Shown here: positions 50,778 to 60,146 of the stretch, piece by piece
How the letters are laid out: every line of letters begins with the position of its first letter
Position numbering within the stretch: the stretch's first letter is position 1
Origin: Desulfacinum infernum DSM 9756
GTDB lineage: Bacteria; Desulfobacterota; Syntrophobacteria; Syntrophobacterales; DSM-9756
NCBI RefSeq assembly: GCF_900129305.1
Contig: NZ_FQVB01000028.1
Coordinates: 1-60,181, forward strand
DNA: 60,181 nt
Reading direction: 5' to 3'
Notes under the pieces: generated by a model
Told to the model about the DNA's origin: nothing
Database searches by the model: none
What the model saw: only the letters and a program-made list of their open reading frames with translations
Position numbers and translations under genes: made by a program

Positions 50778-52063
50778 AATCCTGCCCGACCATGGCTCTT
50801 CCGCTTCCAAAGGCCGGGGAATCTCCGGCCTCCTCCTCGTCGGATTCTTTCGCAGCCCGAACGATCCTGATCGTCCTTGTGCCATCTCCGATGGATCGAA
50901 GAGGCCTCCTTGAGCGGTCCTCTTCGACAGGAACCGGCCTGCCGGCGATCTGAATTGCGGCCGAGGCGCTTCTGCCATTGAAAAGACTCGTGGGCGGTTT
51001 TCTTTCACACGAACCCCTCATTACGGGGAGTCCGTGACAACGAAGGATGAAACGCACCGTCGGAAAGCAGGTCCCTGTAGGGGCGAATGATTATTCGCCC
51101 CTACAGGCCGCGCTCATGAACAGGACAAGGTCGCGGTTGATATCAAGGGTTGCGCTCCGAAATGGGCGCTCATCTCCTCCGTTCTCGGAACGGCTCTCTT
51201 CAAAACGTCCGTCATCCTCGCGGAAGCGGGGATCCAGAATTTTGAGCGCACTATGGACTCTCAAGCGGAAGAAGCCCCGGTCCGGTCTTCTCGGGTCGCC
51301 GCTGACTGTTCCTGGGCCGGAGCGGGCCAGACCGTCAAAAAATCCAACTCACCCTTTACCCAGGGGCGCCCGTTCCTACTGTGGTTGGGGACCGGTTTCT
51401 GGTGTCGCTTGCCGCCGTGTGTTCGAGCGGTACCGAACAAAAGAAGCTTCCCTTTTTGAAGAATAGTTGTTTTCGGAAGCGTTTTTCGAATCGGAACCGA
51501 AATATCCGGCGGCAATCTCGACTATAATGCTATGAAATAACGGGTAGATACCGCATTGCGCCCGGTTCTGCAACGTGGTAGTTTAATTCTTAACAAACCA
51601 ATGGAAGGTCAGGGGGCCGGGCCACCGGACCGGGATCTCCATAGGAAAATTCGCCCAACCACGAGATTCTTTGTAATTCGGTCCAGTCGTTTCAATGGCT
51701 GTTCTCCTGTGGTGGTTGGATCTTGCGGTCTTAAAGGTCGGCTGGGGGGATTGTATCTGGCCTTTTCCTAGCCACTGCGATGCGGCCATCAGCGGGCACC
51801 ACATACCTTGGCTTTGGGGACGGACCAACGCTCTCGTGAACTCCTGCAGGAAGAGATTGAACAATCCAAGCCTTTTCTGAGAGTCGTGCCGGACGGCGTG
51901 CCGCTGGGTCGGAAATGGTAGGGATCCCTTGAAAGCGGACCAAGGTCTTACTTTCCACCGGTGTACTGAACCGCCAGCCATGGCGGGGCGTCTAGAGTCT
52001 CCCGGTCAAGACGCGCTTTTCGGCGGAACCTCTCGAGTCGTTTGAAGACGGGGAATTGGGGGC
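50778..52063. other. Gene-poor 1.3-kb boundary with repeats and possible gene remnants
   Basis: No convincing gene. It holds the long repeat at 50977-51110, a degraded second-type MITE interior near 51208-51236 (GTCATCCTCGCGGAAGCGGG), and from about 51780 a short plus-strand frame ending at 51921 (TLALGTDQRSRELLQEEIEQ, then RVVPDGVPLGRKW) that looks like a protein tail without a start. A TATAAT box at 51533-51538 lacks a good -35 partner. Base composition falls towards the CRISPR genes. Confidence 0.6.
50977..51110. repeat. Long intergenic repeat containing a REP palindrome (pair of 36036-36188)
   Basis: The palindrome CCTGTAGGGGCGAATGAT...ATTCGCCCCTACAGG is at 51074-51107; the ~95 bases before it (GAAAAGACTC, CCCCTCATTACGGGGAGTCC, AACGAAGGATGAAACGCACC) match the region before the palindrome at 36152. 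Confidence 0.7.
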
Positions 52064-52345
52064 ATGACGGAATCTCAACAAAAGATTCTCCAAGTGCTGG
52101 AAAAACGTGGGGCACCGGCCACTGTGAGGCAAGTTGCGCGAGATCTGCGCCGTCTCGGCATCAGGGCGACTCAGCATGGGACCCTCGGCGATTTGCGTTC
52201 GCTGGCAAAACAAGACGCCGTTGGCTGTGAAAAAGGGCTTTGGAGTGTGAAATCTGCGAGCAATCTGCGCATCGCGCCGATCCCGGACAGTCGTCTGTCA
52301 GAAGCGGCTCTCCATAAACGAAGTTTCAACGGGGCTCGGCAATGA
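52064..52345 (+). CDS. Small hypothetical protein upstream of cas3, possible winged-helix
   Basis: 93 residues, family not recognised. The first ~65 residues look like a winged helix: TESQQKILQVLEKRGAPATV (helix 1), RQVARDLRRLGIRA (helix 2-3), HGTLGDLRSLAKQDAVGCE and a KGLWSV wing strand, as in small DNA-binding or Z-alpha-like domains. The C-terminal third is Ser/Arg-rich. It precedes cas3 by 77 bases on the same strand and could be a regulator of the cas operon or an unrelated gene. GGGGGC lies before the ATG. I cannot assign a function. Confidence 0.6.
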   Translation: MTESQQKILQVLEKRGAPATVRQVARDLRRLGIRATQHGTLGDLRSLAKQDAVGCEKGLWSVKSASNLRIAPIPDSRLSEAALHKRSFNGARQ

Positions 52346-52422
52346 GCAAATTGGTAATGCACCCGTGATGGTTATTAAGAGCGGGCTATTTGGCGCAAAT
52401 TCAGCCAGGAGGGATTTTACTG

Positions 52423-54627
52423 GTGCTGGACCGGGCCTTGGCACATGTAGCGTCCGACAAACGGACGCATCTCCTAAGAGATCACCTGATAGAAACAGCG
52501 CGCTTAGCGGCAAGATTTGCCCGAATTTTTCAATCGAATGAGTGGGCCGAAATTGCCGGGCTTTGGCACGATCTCGGCAAAATGCAGCCCGATTTTCAGC
52601 GGAAGCTTCAGTCGGTGCTCCAGGAGGATGGGAAAGCCGGTTTGACCCTCTCCATGAAAGTGGACCATTCCACACCTGGTGCCGCCTATGCGGTCCGTCA
52701 GCTCAATATGTACGGCCGAATTCTTGCCTACATTATAGCCGGGCACCATGGAGGTCTTCCGGATTGGTCGGGCGATGAAATGGGCAAGGCGGCATTGAAA
52801 GCCCGTCTGAGCAGGGTTAAGGATTTGGGAATCTGGGAAGAAAGGGAAGTGAAGGACTTTCTTTTTAGACCACTCCCAAGCCAAATGCCTACGGGAAAGG
52901 ATCCTGCATTCTGGATTCGTATGGTCTTTTCCTGTTTGGTGGATGCGGATTTTCTCGATACGGAGCGATTCTTTGACCCCGAGCTGTCTTGGAGACGTAC
53001 CAGATTCCCGTCCCTTTCCCATTTGATTCCACTATTTTCGAGTTATATTCGGGAAAAATGTGAACAGGCTCCCGATACACCGGTTAATCGTCTGCGCCGA
53101 TGGGTACTGGCATGCTGCCGGGAAAAGGCCTTGGATGATCCTGGTTTCTTCAGCCTTACCGTGCCTACAGGCGGAGGAAAAACCCTTTCTTCCATGGCAT
53201 TTGCTTTGGAACATGCTCTTAAACACGGCCACCAACGAATCATCTACGTAATCCCGTACACAAGTATCATTGAACAGACCGCGCAACAGTTTCGGCAAAT
53301 TTTCGGGGATGTGGTGGTGGAGCATCACAGCAATTTCGAAGGGCCGGATGATGACGAGTCGGAAAAATCTCTGTGGCGTCTGGCCTGTGAAAACTGGGAT
53401 GCTCCAATCGTGGTGACCACCAACGTGCAATTCCTGGAGTCGCTCTATGCGGCAAAACCCGGGAGATGCCGAAAGCTCCATAACATTGCCGGGAGTGTGG
53501 TCATCTTGGATGAGGCCCAATTGCTCCCCGTCTCCTTCCTTCGTCCTTGCTTGGAGGTGCTGAAAGAGCTTGTGAAGAATTACGGGGTCAGTCTGGTTCT
53601 TTGCACGGCGACCCAACCTGCCCTGACGACCCATAAGGCAGAGGGCTATTCTTTCGACGGACTCAGCAACGTACGGGAGATCATTCCCGATCCGGAGGGT
53701 CTCTTCAGGGAGATGGAGAGGGTGGACATTTTGCTTCCCGAGCATCCGGCATCTCCGGTGGAGTGGGCCGATCTCGCCGGTGAGCTTATGGAACACCCTT
53801 CGGTTCTCTGCATCGTAAATAGACGAGACGACTGCCGGGAACTGTGGTCCTTGCTGCCGCAAAACACCTACCATCTTTCGGCGCTCATGTGTGGTGCGCA
53901 CCGCTCGTGCCGGATCGCCGAGATCAAAGACCGTCTGCGCCATGGAATACCCACCCGGGTCGTCAGCACTCAGTTGGTGGAGGCGGGGGTGGACATCGAT
54001 TTTCCGGTTGTTTACCGAGCCTTGGCAGGCTTGGATTCCATTGCTCAAGCGGCGGGTCGGTGTAATCGTGAGGGCCTTCTGGTGCGAGGAAAGCTGGTCG
54101 TTTTCGTCCCCCCGTCCCGCCCGCCCCAGGGCATTCTCAGACAGGCAGCGGATGTGGCCCAAATGATGATGAGTCAAGGGAAAATCAGTCTGTCCTCTCC
54201 GGAGACGTTTGAAGAATACTTTCGCCGGCTCTACTGGATCCAAGGAGATGAGAGGCTGGACTCCAAAGGCATCGGGAAGCTCTTGGGCAAAGACGACGAG
54301 CTGCGTTTTTCCTTTAGAACGGCGGCCGAGCGATTCAGGATCATCGATCAAGATTTGCTGCCGGTTGTGGTTCCCTATGGTGAGGAAGGGACACGCTGTG
54401 TGGAAGAACTCAAAGCGCAACAGCCCAATAGGCGACTCCTCCGGAAAGCTCAACGTTTCGTCGTTCACATTGCTCCTCGCACGGCCCGGGAGCTTACCCG
54501 GGAAGGGGTGATCCGCGAAGTCCACCCGGGCGTCTACGTACTTGAACATGGATCCTTTTACCGTGAGGACGTGGGGTTCGATCCGCATGGATCGGCTGTT
54601 TACGATCCGGACGAGCTGATCATTTGA
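52423..54627 (+). CDS. cas3: CRISPR-associated helicase-nuclease Cas3 (type I-C)
   Basis: 734 residues from GTG 52423 (AGGAGGG 9 bases before); the frame also opens at TTG 52390. The N-terminal HD nuclease has RDHLIETARLA, WHDLGKMQPDF and AGHHGGLPDW. The helicase part has VPTGGGKTLSSMAFALEHA, DEAQLL, LCTATQPAL, STQLVEAGVDIDFP and QAAGRCNREG. It is recruited by Cascade to nick, unwind and degrade foreign DNA. It opens the I-C operon. GC content appears lower than in the flanking chromosome, consistent with acquisition. Confidence 0.95.
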   Translation: MLDRALAHVASDKRTHLLRDHLIETARLAARFARIFQSNEWAEIAGLWHDLGKMQPDFQRKLQSVLQEDGKAGLTLSMKVDHSTPGAAYAVRQLNMYGRILAYIIAGHHGGLPDWSGDEMGKAALKARLSRVKDLGIWEEREVKDFLFRPLPSQMPTGKDPAFWIRMVFSCLVDADFLDTERFFDPELSWRRTRFPSLSHLIPLFSSYIREKCEQAPDTPVNRLRRWVLACCREKALDDPGFFSLTVPTGGGKTLSSMAFALEHALKHGHQRIIYVIPYTSIIEQTAQQFRQIFGDVVVEHHSNFEGPDDDESEKSLWRLACENWDAPIVVTTNVQFLESLYAAKPGRCRKLHNIAGSVVILDEAQLLPVSFLRPCLEVLKELVKNYGVSLVLCTATQPALTTHKAEGYSFDGLSNVREIIPDPEGLFREMERVDILLPEHPASPVEWADLAGELMEHPSVLCIVNRRDDCRELWSLLPQNTYHLSALMCGAHRSCRIAEIKDRLRHGIPTRVVSTQLVEAGVDIDFPVVYRALAGLDSIAQAAGRCNREGLLVRGKLVVFVPPSRPPQGILRQAADVAQMMMSQGKISLSSPETFEEYFRRLYWIQGDERLDSKGIGKLLGKDDELRFSFRTAAERFRIIDQDLLPVVVPYGEEGTRCVEELKAQQPNRRLLRKAQRFVVHIAPRTARELTREGVIREVHPGVYVLEHGSFYREDVGFDPHGSAVYDPDELII

Positions 54628-54646
54628 TGGAAGGAAGGGGCCTGTC

Positions 54647-55294
54647 ATGCAATACGAACGAAAGAGCCGTCTATTTCGCGTCAGGGTCTGGGGAGAAAAC
54701 GCCTGCTTCACCCGCCCGGAGATGAAGGTGGAAAGAGTCTCCTATGACGTGATGACGCCATCGGCAGCCCGAGGCATCCTGGAAGCCATTTTGTGGAAGC
54801 CGGCCATGAGCTGGCGAGTCCATGAGATCCACGTCTTGCGGCCCATTCGATGGGCCTCCATAAGAAGAAATGAGGTCAGTGAGCGAATTTCGCCCGGCAG
54901 ATCCAGCTTGCTTGTGGAGGAAAACCGCGTTCAACGGGCGGGCCTCATTCTTCGAGACGTGGCCTATGTCATCCACGGGTCTTTTGTGCTTACGGATCGG
55001 AGCGGGCAGGATGACAATGTGCGGAAGTTTGAAGAAATCTTTGCTCGAAGGGCCGCCAAGGGCCAATGCTTTCATCGCCCCTACCTCGGATGCCGCGAGT
55101 TCGCCGCTCATTTCCAGCTATTGGATCCCAATGCCCCAGACCCGGTGCCCATATCGGAATCCCGGGACCTGGGTTTCATGCTCTATGACATGGATTTTTC
55201 CCGTGAGCCCCCCATGCCGCTTTGGTTCCGAGCCCGAATCGAGGACGGTCGCATGCGAATCCCTTTCCCCGGCAGTCCGGAGGTGCGCCGATGA
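54647..55294 (+). CDS. cas5c: Type I-C Cas5 (Cas5c/d), crRNA-processing subunit
   Basis: 215 residues. RAMP fold, with the Cas5d-type start RVRVWGENACFTRPEMKVERVSYDVMTPSAARGILEAI-like sequence (FTRPEMKVERVSYD, SAARGILEAILWKP) and RFHRPYLGCREF-like FHRPYLGCREFAAHF. In type I-C there is no Cas6, and Cas5 cleaves the pre-crRNA, holding the 5' handle. It begins 19 bases after cas3 and its stop overlaps the cas8c start (ATGA). Confidence 0.94.
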   Translation: MQYERKSRLFRVRVWGENACFTRPEMKVERVSYDVMTPSAARGILEAILWKPAMSWRVHEIHVLRPIRWASIRRNEVSERISPGRSSLLVEENRVQRAGLILRDVAYVIHGSFVLTDRSGQDDNVRKFEEIFARRAAKGQCFHRPYLGCREFAAHFQLLDPNAPDPVPISESRDLGFMLYDMDFSREPPMPLWFRARIEDGRMRIPFPGSPEVRR

Positions 55295-57054
55295 TTCTTC
55301 AGTCTCTCGCCAAGTATTATGAACGACTGCGGTCGGAAGGAGAGATCCGGGTTCCGGAGATGGGATTTCAAGAACACCCCATCCCCTTCATCATCGTTTT
55401 GAATCGAGAAGGAGTTTTTCGTGGAATTCTCGATATGCGCACGGGTGAAGGGCGGGGCTTGACGGCCCGAAACTTTATGGTTCCCAAAGCTGTCAAAAGG
55501 ACCAGTGGCATTGCCGCCAATCTTTTGTGGGACAACCCGGCCTATGTTCTGGGGTGCCCGAAAAAGGACGAAAGAAAGGATCCCAACAAAGCCTTGAAGC
55601 GAGCCGAGCAGCAGCATGAGGCCTTTGTTGAGGAAATCAGAGAAAGATGCCGGAGCGTCTTGGATGACGAGGGGGTGCAGGCGGTCCTTCGTTTCCTGGA
55701 AGCGCGGGACTTCTCGGCCATTTACCAAGATCCCTGCTGGCCCGAGATCGAAAAAACCGGGGCGAATCTGAGTTTTCAACTGGAAGGGGACTGGGGGCTT
55801 GTCTGCCAACGTCCCCGGGTTCAAGAGGCGATCCGTGCTACCTGCTCCCAAGGAGGAGAGCCCCGTCAGCCTTGTCTCGTGACCGGTGAACTGGATGTGC
55901 CCGCCCGGCTGCATGCTCCCATCAAGGGAGTTCGTGGGGGACAGTCATCGGGCACCAACATCGTTTCGTTCAACCTGCCGGCTTTCTGGAGTTATCAGAA
56001 AGCACAAGGGGCTAATGCGCCGGTGGGCGGCTGGGCGGAGTTTGCCTATACGACGGCACTGAATACGCTTCTTGCCAAGGATTCTGGCAGGCGATTCCAG
56101 CTTGGAGATGAGATTACGGCCGTTTTTTGGGCGGACAAGAAGCACAGGATGGAAGAGGCTTTCCTCGAACTCTTTGGGGAAGTCCCACCGGAAAATTCCG
56201 AGGCCGATTGCAGAGAACTGGTCTCGCTTCTCAAGTCCCCGCAAACAGGGATTCCTCCGGATCTGGATCCCGCAACGCGCTTTTTCGTTCTCGGACTGTC
56301 CCCGAACGCCGCCCGTTTGATCGTGAGATTCTGGTATGCGGGGAGCGTGGCTGATCTGGCAGCCAAAATGGACAGATACTTTGAAGACATTTCCATGGTG
56401 CAGCCCAAAGGGGAACTCCGCTATCCCAGTCTGTCTCGGCTGCTGGGCTCCTTGGCTCCGCAGCGGGACAAGGGGAAGCTGCCCCCCAACTTGGGCGCAG
56501 AGTTCCTTCGGTCGGTTCTTCAGGGCCTGCCCTATCCGAAGGGCCTTTTGGAAGCGGCGGTGCGTCGTGCCCGTGCAGAGCGTGGTGTGGATTATGCGCG
56601 GGCGGCCTTGATCAAGGCCGTCTTGGTTCGGCAGGCTCGAGTTTGTGGCAAGGAAACGAAGGAGGTGGGTATGTCCTTGGATCCAGGCAATGAGTATGTG
56701 GGCTATCGGTTGGGTCGCCTTTTCGCGGTCCTGGAAAAAATCCAGGAGGAAGCGAACCCCGGCATCAATACGACCATTAGGGAAAGGTTCTACGGGGCCG
56801 CCTCAGCCACGCCGGTCACGGTTTTTCCCCATCTCATGAAACTGAAGAACCATCACCTGGCCAAACTGGAAAATCGGAGGCGGGTCACCCACTTCGAACG
56901 ACTGATCGGGCAAATCATAGACGGCCTGGAAAGCTTTCCGGCCAACATGAGTTTGGCCGAACAGGGGCGTTTTGCGGTGGGCTATTATCATCAAAGGCAG
57001 GCCTTCTACGTCAAACCGGAAACGGAGGAGAAGAGGGAGGGGCGCGATGAGTAA
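55291..57054 (+). CDS. cas8c: Type I-C Cascade large subunit Cas8c (Csd1)
   Basis: 587 residues, the Csd1 family: [17 protein letters not shown] at the start, [37 protein letters not shown] and a C-terminal region that is also made separately as Cas11c. Cas8c recognises the PAM and drives DNA loading. ATG 55291 overlaps the cas5c stop and has GGAGG before it. It overlaps cas7c by 8 bases. Confidence 0.95.
   Translation: MILQSLAKYYERLRSEGEIRVPEMGFQEHPIPFIIVLNREGVFRGILDMRTGEGRGLTARNFMVPKAVKRTSGIAANLLWDNPAYVLGCPKKDERKDPNKALKRAEQQHEAFVEEIRERCRSVLDDEGVQAVLRFLEARDFSAIYQDPCWPEIEKTGANLSFQLEGDWGLVCQRPRVQEAIRATCSQGGEPRQPCLVTGELDVPARLHAPIKGVRGGQSSGTNIVSFNLPAFWSYQKAQGANAPVGGWAEFAYTTALNTLLAKDSGRRFQLGDEITAVFWADKKHRMEEAFLELFGEVPPENSEADCRELVSLLKSPQTGIPPDLDPATRFFVLGLSPNAARLIVRFWYAGSVADLAAKMDRYFEDISMVQPKGELRYPSLSRLLGSLAPQRDKGKLPPNLGAEFLRSVLQGLPYPKGLLEAAVRRARAERGVDYARAALIKAVLVRQARVCGKETKEVGMSLDPGNEYVGYRLGRLFAVLEKIQEEANPGINTTIRERFYGAASATPVTVFPHLMKLKNHHLAKLENRRRVTHFERLIGQIIDGLESFPANMSLAEQGRFAVGYYHQRQAFYVKPETEEKREGRDE
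56671..57054 (+). CDS. cas11c: Cas11c small subunit from an internal start inside cas8c
   Basis: 127 residues in the cas8c frame. The internal ATG at 56671 is preceded by GAAGGAGGTG, a near-perfect ribosome site that serves no other start. The product begins [20 protein letters not shown] and is helical, the size and position of the Cas11c shown in other I-C systems to be translated from within cas8c and to line the Cascade backbone. In this sequence the evidence is the strong internal site and the match in position; protein expression is inferred. Confidence 0.85.
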   Translation: MSLDPGNEYVGYRLGRLFAVLEKIQEEANPGINTTIRERFYGAASATPVTVFPHLMKLKNHHLAKLENRRRVTHFERLIGQIIDGLESFPANMSLAEQGRFAVGYYHQRQAFYVKPETEEKREGRDE

Positions 57055-57910
57055 GGTTGTGGAGAATCGCTATGAGTTTGTGCTTCTCTTCGATGTGACG
57101 GACGGAAACCCCAACGGAGATCCGGACGCGGGGAATCTTCCCAGGATTGACCCCGAAACAGGCCAAGGTCTGGTGACCGACGTGTGCCTCAAACGAAAGA
57201 TAAGAAACTACGTGCTGCTCACCAGGCAGGGACAGCCTGGCTATGACGTGTTTATCAAAGAAAAGGCCGTATTGAACAAATTGATCGAGGAAGCTCATCA
57301 AGCGCTCGGGGATGAGAAACAAGGTGCTGATCGCACGGAGGAAGCCCGGGGGGTGATGTGCCGCAGGTTTTACGACGTGAGGACCTTCGGTGCGGTCATG
57401 ACGACGGGAGAGAATGCGGGCCAGGTCCGCGGTCCCGTGCAACTCACCTTCGCCAGAAGCGTCGAACCGGTCGTCCCATTGGAACACACCATCACCCGAA
57501 TGTCTGTGGCCACGGAAGCGGAGGCTGAGAGGCAGCAGGGGGAGAACAGAACCATGGGCCGAAAATTCACCGTACCCTACGGACTTTACAGGTGCCACGG
57601 TTTTGTGTCTGCCGCCCTGGCCGGGCAGACGGGGTTTTCCGAGGAGGACTTGGATCTGCTCTGGGAGGCTCTCGTCAATATGTTCGAACATGACCGCTCA
57701 GCCGCCAGAGGGCTCATGTGCAGCCGGCGACTTGTGGTTTTCCGGCATGACTCGAAGCTCGGCAACGCGCCGGCCCACACGCTCTTCGAACGGCTCCAGG
57801 TCCGGCGTTCCAATGGCATCCATGGTCCGGCCCGGGCGTTTTCGGACTATGAGGTATCGGTGGACGAGTCCGATCTTCCCAGCGGAGTGACCATTTTGAA
57901 CAGGCTTTGA
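57047..57910 (+). CDS. cas7c: Type I-C Cas7 (Csd2), Cascade backbone
   Basis: 287 residues. Typical start [20 protein letters not shown], then [12 protein letters not shown] and [29 protein letters not shown]. Several copies polymerise along the crRNA spacer. The ATG at 57047 overlaps the end of cas8c; GGGAGG lies before it. cas4 follows after 3 bases. Confidence 0.95.
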   Translation: MSKVVENRYEFVLLFDVTDGNPNGDPDAGNLPRIDPETGQGLVTDVCLKRKIRNYVLLTRQGQPGYDVFIKEKAVLNKLIEEAHQALGDEKQGADRTEEARGVMCRRFYDVRTFGAVMTTGENAGQVRGPVQLTFARSVEPVVPLEHTITRMSVATEAEAERQQGENRTMGRKFTVPYGLYRCHGFVSAALAGQTGFSEEDLDLLWEALVNMFEHDRSAARGLMCSRRLVVFRHDSKLGNAPAHTLFERLQVRRSNGIHGPARAFSDYEVSVDESDLPSGVTILNRL

Positions 57911-57913
57911 TCC

Positions 57914-58561
57914 ATGTATGCAGAAGACGATCTGTTACCCATCTCGGCGCTCCAGCACCTGCTTTTTTGTGAACGGCAATGTGCCTTGATTCATGTGGAG
58001 CAGCTCTGGGAGGAGAACTTCCACACGGCCGAGGGCCGGATCCTCCATGAGCGTGTGGACTCCGGTGGAGCCGAGTCCCGGCGGGATCTGCGGACGGCGT
58101 TCGGGGTGGAACTCCGTTCTTTTCGACTGGGTCTCGTGGGGCGGGCGGATGTGGTGGAGTTTCATCGGATGCCCGGCACAGACGGCGCCGATCATTGGAG
58201 GCCCTTCCCCGTGGAGTACAAACGGGGCAGGCCGAAGAAGGGGGAGTGGGATCGAATTCAGCTCTGCGCGCAGGCCATGTGCCTCGAGGAGATGCTGCAG
58301 GTAGAAGTGCCTGCCGGCGCTCTCTTTTACGGAAAGAGACGTCGGCGTTTACCCGTGACATTCGATAAGCCGATGCGGGCTCGGGTGGAGGAAACTGCGA
58401 ATCGCCTCCATGACTTGGTCGCTTCAGGTCGAACTCCGCCACCCGAGTTTGGCCCGCATTGTGAGGCCTGTTCGTTGGTTTCCTTCTGTATGCCGAAGGT
58501 CGTAGGAAAAGGGGCCGGCTGGGCTTCGGCCTATGTCGGAGCCCTTATGTATGACGATTAA
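57914..58561 (+). CDS. cas4: CRISPR-associated exonuclease Cas4
   Basis: 215 residues. Four cluster cysteines: one in LLFCERQC near residue 20 (two Cys here) and the C-terminal HCEACSLVSFC group. Nuclease motifs VDSGGAESRRDLRT, ADVVEF and PVEYKRGRPK (Asp, Glu-x-Lys) are present. With Cas1-Cas2 it selects and trims PAM-proximal prespacers, so new spacers have a functional PAM. It lies between the Cascade genes and cas1. Confidence 0.94.
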   Translation: MYAEDDLLPISALQHLLFCERQCALIHVEQLWEENFHTAEGRILHERVDSGGAESRRDLRTAFGVELRSFRLGLVGRADVVEFHRMPGTDGADHWRPFPVEYKRGRPKKGEWDRIQLCAQAMCLEEMLQVEVPAGALFYGKRRRRLPVTFDKPMRARVEETANRLHDLVASGRTPPPEFGPHCEACSLVSFCMPKVVGKGAGWASAYVGALMYDD

Positions 58562-58638
58562 GTTGCGTCTTAGTCTATCCTCATGGGAGCTGGTTTCACG
58601 CAAATTGGTTTGTGGTCATCCGGGATTGGGCTCAAGAG

Positions 58639-59670
58639 ATGAAGAAGCTTCTAAATACACTTTATGTCACGAGCCAGGGTGCGTACCTCTCTAAGGAAGG
58701 TGAAACCGTGCTCGTTAGGGTGGATGGGGAAAAGCGGATCCAGATACCGGTTCATACGTTAGGAAGCATCGTCTGTTTTGGTCAGGTCTCCTGTAGTCCG
58801 GCGCTCATGGGGCTCTGTGCGGAAAGGCATGTCAGTTTGAGCTTCATGAGCTGGACCGGTCGTTTTTTGGCACGAGTGGAGGGCCCGGTATCGGGAAACG
58901 TGTTGCTGCGCCGGGAACAATACCGTAGAGCGGATTCCGCCCGGCATTCGGCGGATCTTGCGCGCTGTTTCCTGGCTGGCAAGTTGACTAATGGCCGTAC
59001 GGTTCTCAGGCGGGCCTTGAGAGATCATGGCGTAAAGATCGAAAGTTCTGAAGTTGAGATGGCGGTAAACGGGTTGGGGATTGCTCTAAGGCGGCTTGCG
59101 TCGGCCGACGGCTTGGAGGAGATGAGAGGTATAGAGGGGGAAGCAGCACGGATCTATTTTTCGGTCTTCGATCATCTCATTCTGTCCCAAAAGGACAGCT
59201 TTCGGTTTGAGGGACGAAACAGACGTCCACCCTTGGATCGGGTCAATTGTTTGCTGTCTTTTTTTTACACCTTGGTCCTTCACGACATCCGCTCGGCGCT
59301 GGAGGGAGTGGGGCTGGACCCGTGTGTGGGATTCCTGCACCGGGACCGCCCGGGTCGTCCCAGCCTGGCGCTTGATCTTATGGAAGAATTTCGACCCATC
59401 ATGGCGGACAGGCAGGTTCTCTCTCTCATCAACACAGCTCGTGTGAAGCCAGATGGTTTCAGCTTTTCAGATACAGGGGCCGTCAGGATGACGGAGTCTA
59501 CCAGGAAGGAGGTGCTGACTGCTTATCAAAAGCGAAAACAAGAAGAAATATTCCATCCCTACCTTGGGGAGAAGGTGGCCGTCGGTCTTCTTTTTCACGT
59601 ACAGGCATTGCTGCTGGCTAGGCATTTAAGGGGAGATCTGGACGCCTATCCTCCTTTTGTTTGGAGATGA
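58639..59670 (+). CDS. cas1: CRISPR integrase Cas1 (type I-C)
   Basis: 343 residues. Metal ligands are in IEGEAARIYF (Glu), GFLHRDRPGRPSLALDLMEEFRP (His, Asp, Glu). N-terminal beta domain begins LLNTLYVTSQGAYL, then the alpha domain. It integrates prespacers at the leader-proximal repeat. ATG 58639 is chosen from a frame opening at 58612. The 77-base gap after cas4 is the longest in the operon and may hold a second promoter. Confidence 0.96.
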   Translation: MKKLLNTLYVTSQGAYLSKEGETVLVRVDGEKRIQIPVHTLGSIVCFGQVSCSPALMGLCAERHVSLSFMSWTGRFLARVEGPVSGNVLLRREQYRRADSARHSADLARCFLAGKLTNGRTVLRRALRDHGVKIESSEVEMAVNGLGIALRRLASADGLEEMRGIEGEAARIYFSVFDHLILSQKDSFRFEGRNRRPPLDRVNCLLSFFYTLVLHDIRSALEGVGLDPCVGFLHRDRPGRPSLALDLMEEFRPIMADRQVLSLINTARVKPDGFSFSDTGAVRMTESTRKEVLTAYQKRKQEEIFHPYLGEKVAVGLLFHVQALLLARHLRGDLDAYPPFVWR

Positions 59671-59674
59671 GACC

Positions 59675-59965
59675 ATGATGGTTCTGGTCAGCTACGACGT
59701 CTCTACACGTGACGAAGAGGGGCAGCGGAGGCTGAGAAAGGTGGCCAAAGTGTGCAAGAACTATGGTCAACGGGTGCAATATTCCGTGTTTGAGTGCCTC
59801 GTGGACCCTGCTCAATGGGTTCGGTTGAAGGCCAGCCTGGAACAGATCATAGATCCTGAAGCGGATAGCCTTCGTTACTATTTTTTGGGCTCAAATTGGC
59901 GGAAGCGACTGCAACATGTGGGAGCCAAGCCCAACTACGATCAGGAGGGTCCCCTCATCGTTTGA
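59675..59965 (+). CDS. cas2: CRISPR-associated protein Cas2
   Basis: 96 residues, ferredoxin-like. Starts MMVLVSYDVSTRDEEGQRRL with the conserved Asp, then GQRVQYSVFEC and RYYFLGSNW. It is the structural partner of Cas1. ATG 59675 has GGAG 8 bases before it. It is the last cas gene and lies 181 bases before the first repeat. Confidence 0.96.
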   Translation: MMVLVSYDVSTRDEEGQRRLRKVAKVCKNYGQRVQYSVFECLVDPAQWVRLKASLEQIIDPEADSLRYYFLGSNWRKRLQHVGAKPNYDQEGPLIV

Positions 59966-60146
59966 ACTTCGCGAGGGTGTAGCTCACATTATATCCCAGT
60001 GGGTTTCGCGATCCTCAAAAAGCGTGTAATTCGAACAGGATGCAACTGTGGATTTGTATGGAATAGGGAGCAATAGCTGCTTTTTGACATAACTCGCGAA
60101 AGCGCAAACAAATCACCTCTAACCTCAATCACTTGCAACAGGAGCA
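59966..60146 (+). promoter_or_regulatory. CRISPR leader
   Basis: 181 bases between cas2 and the first repeat, more AT-rich than the surroundings. A TTGACA at 60084-60089 could be the -35 of the array promoter; a -10 at the right distance is poor (ACAAAT 60108-60113). Cas1-Cas2 would add new spacers at its 3' end. Confidence 0.75.

Noticed and set aside
51583-51981. A 132-codon minus-strand frame in the gene-poor region
   Set aside because: No ribosome site, no family match that I recognise, and unlike codon use; treated only as part of the unexplained stretch.
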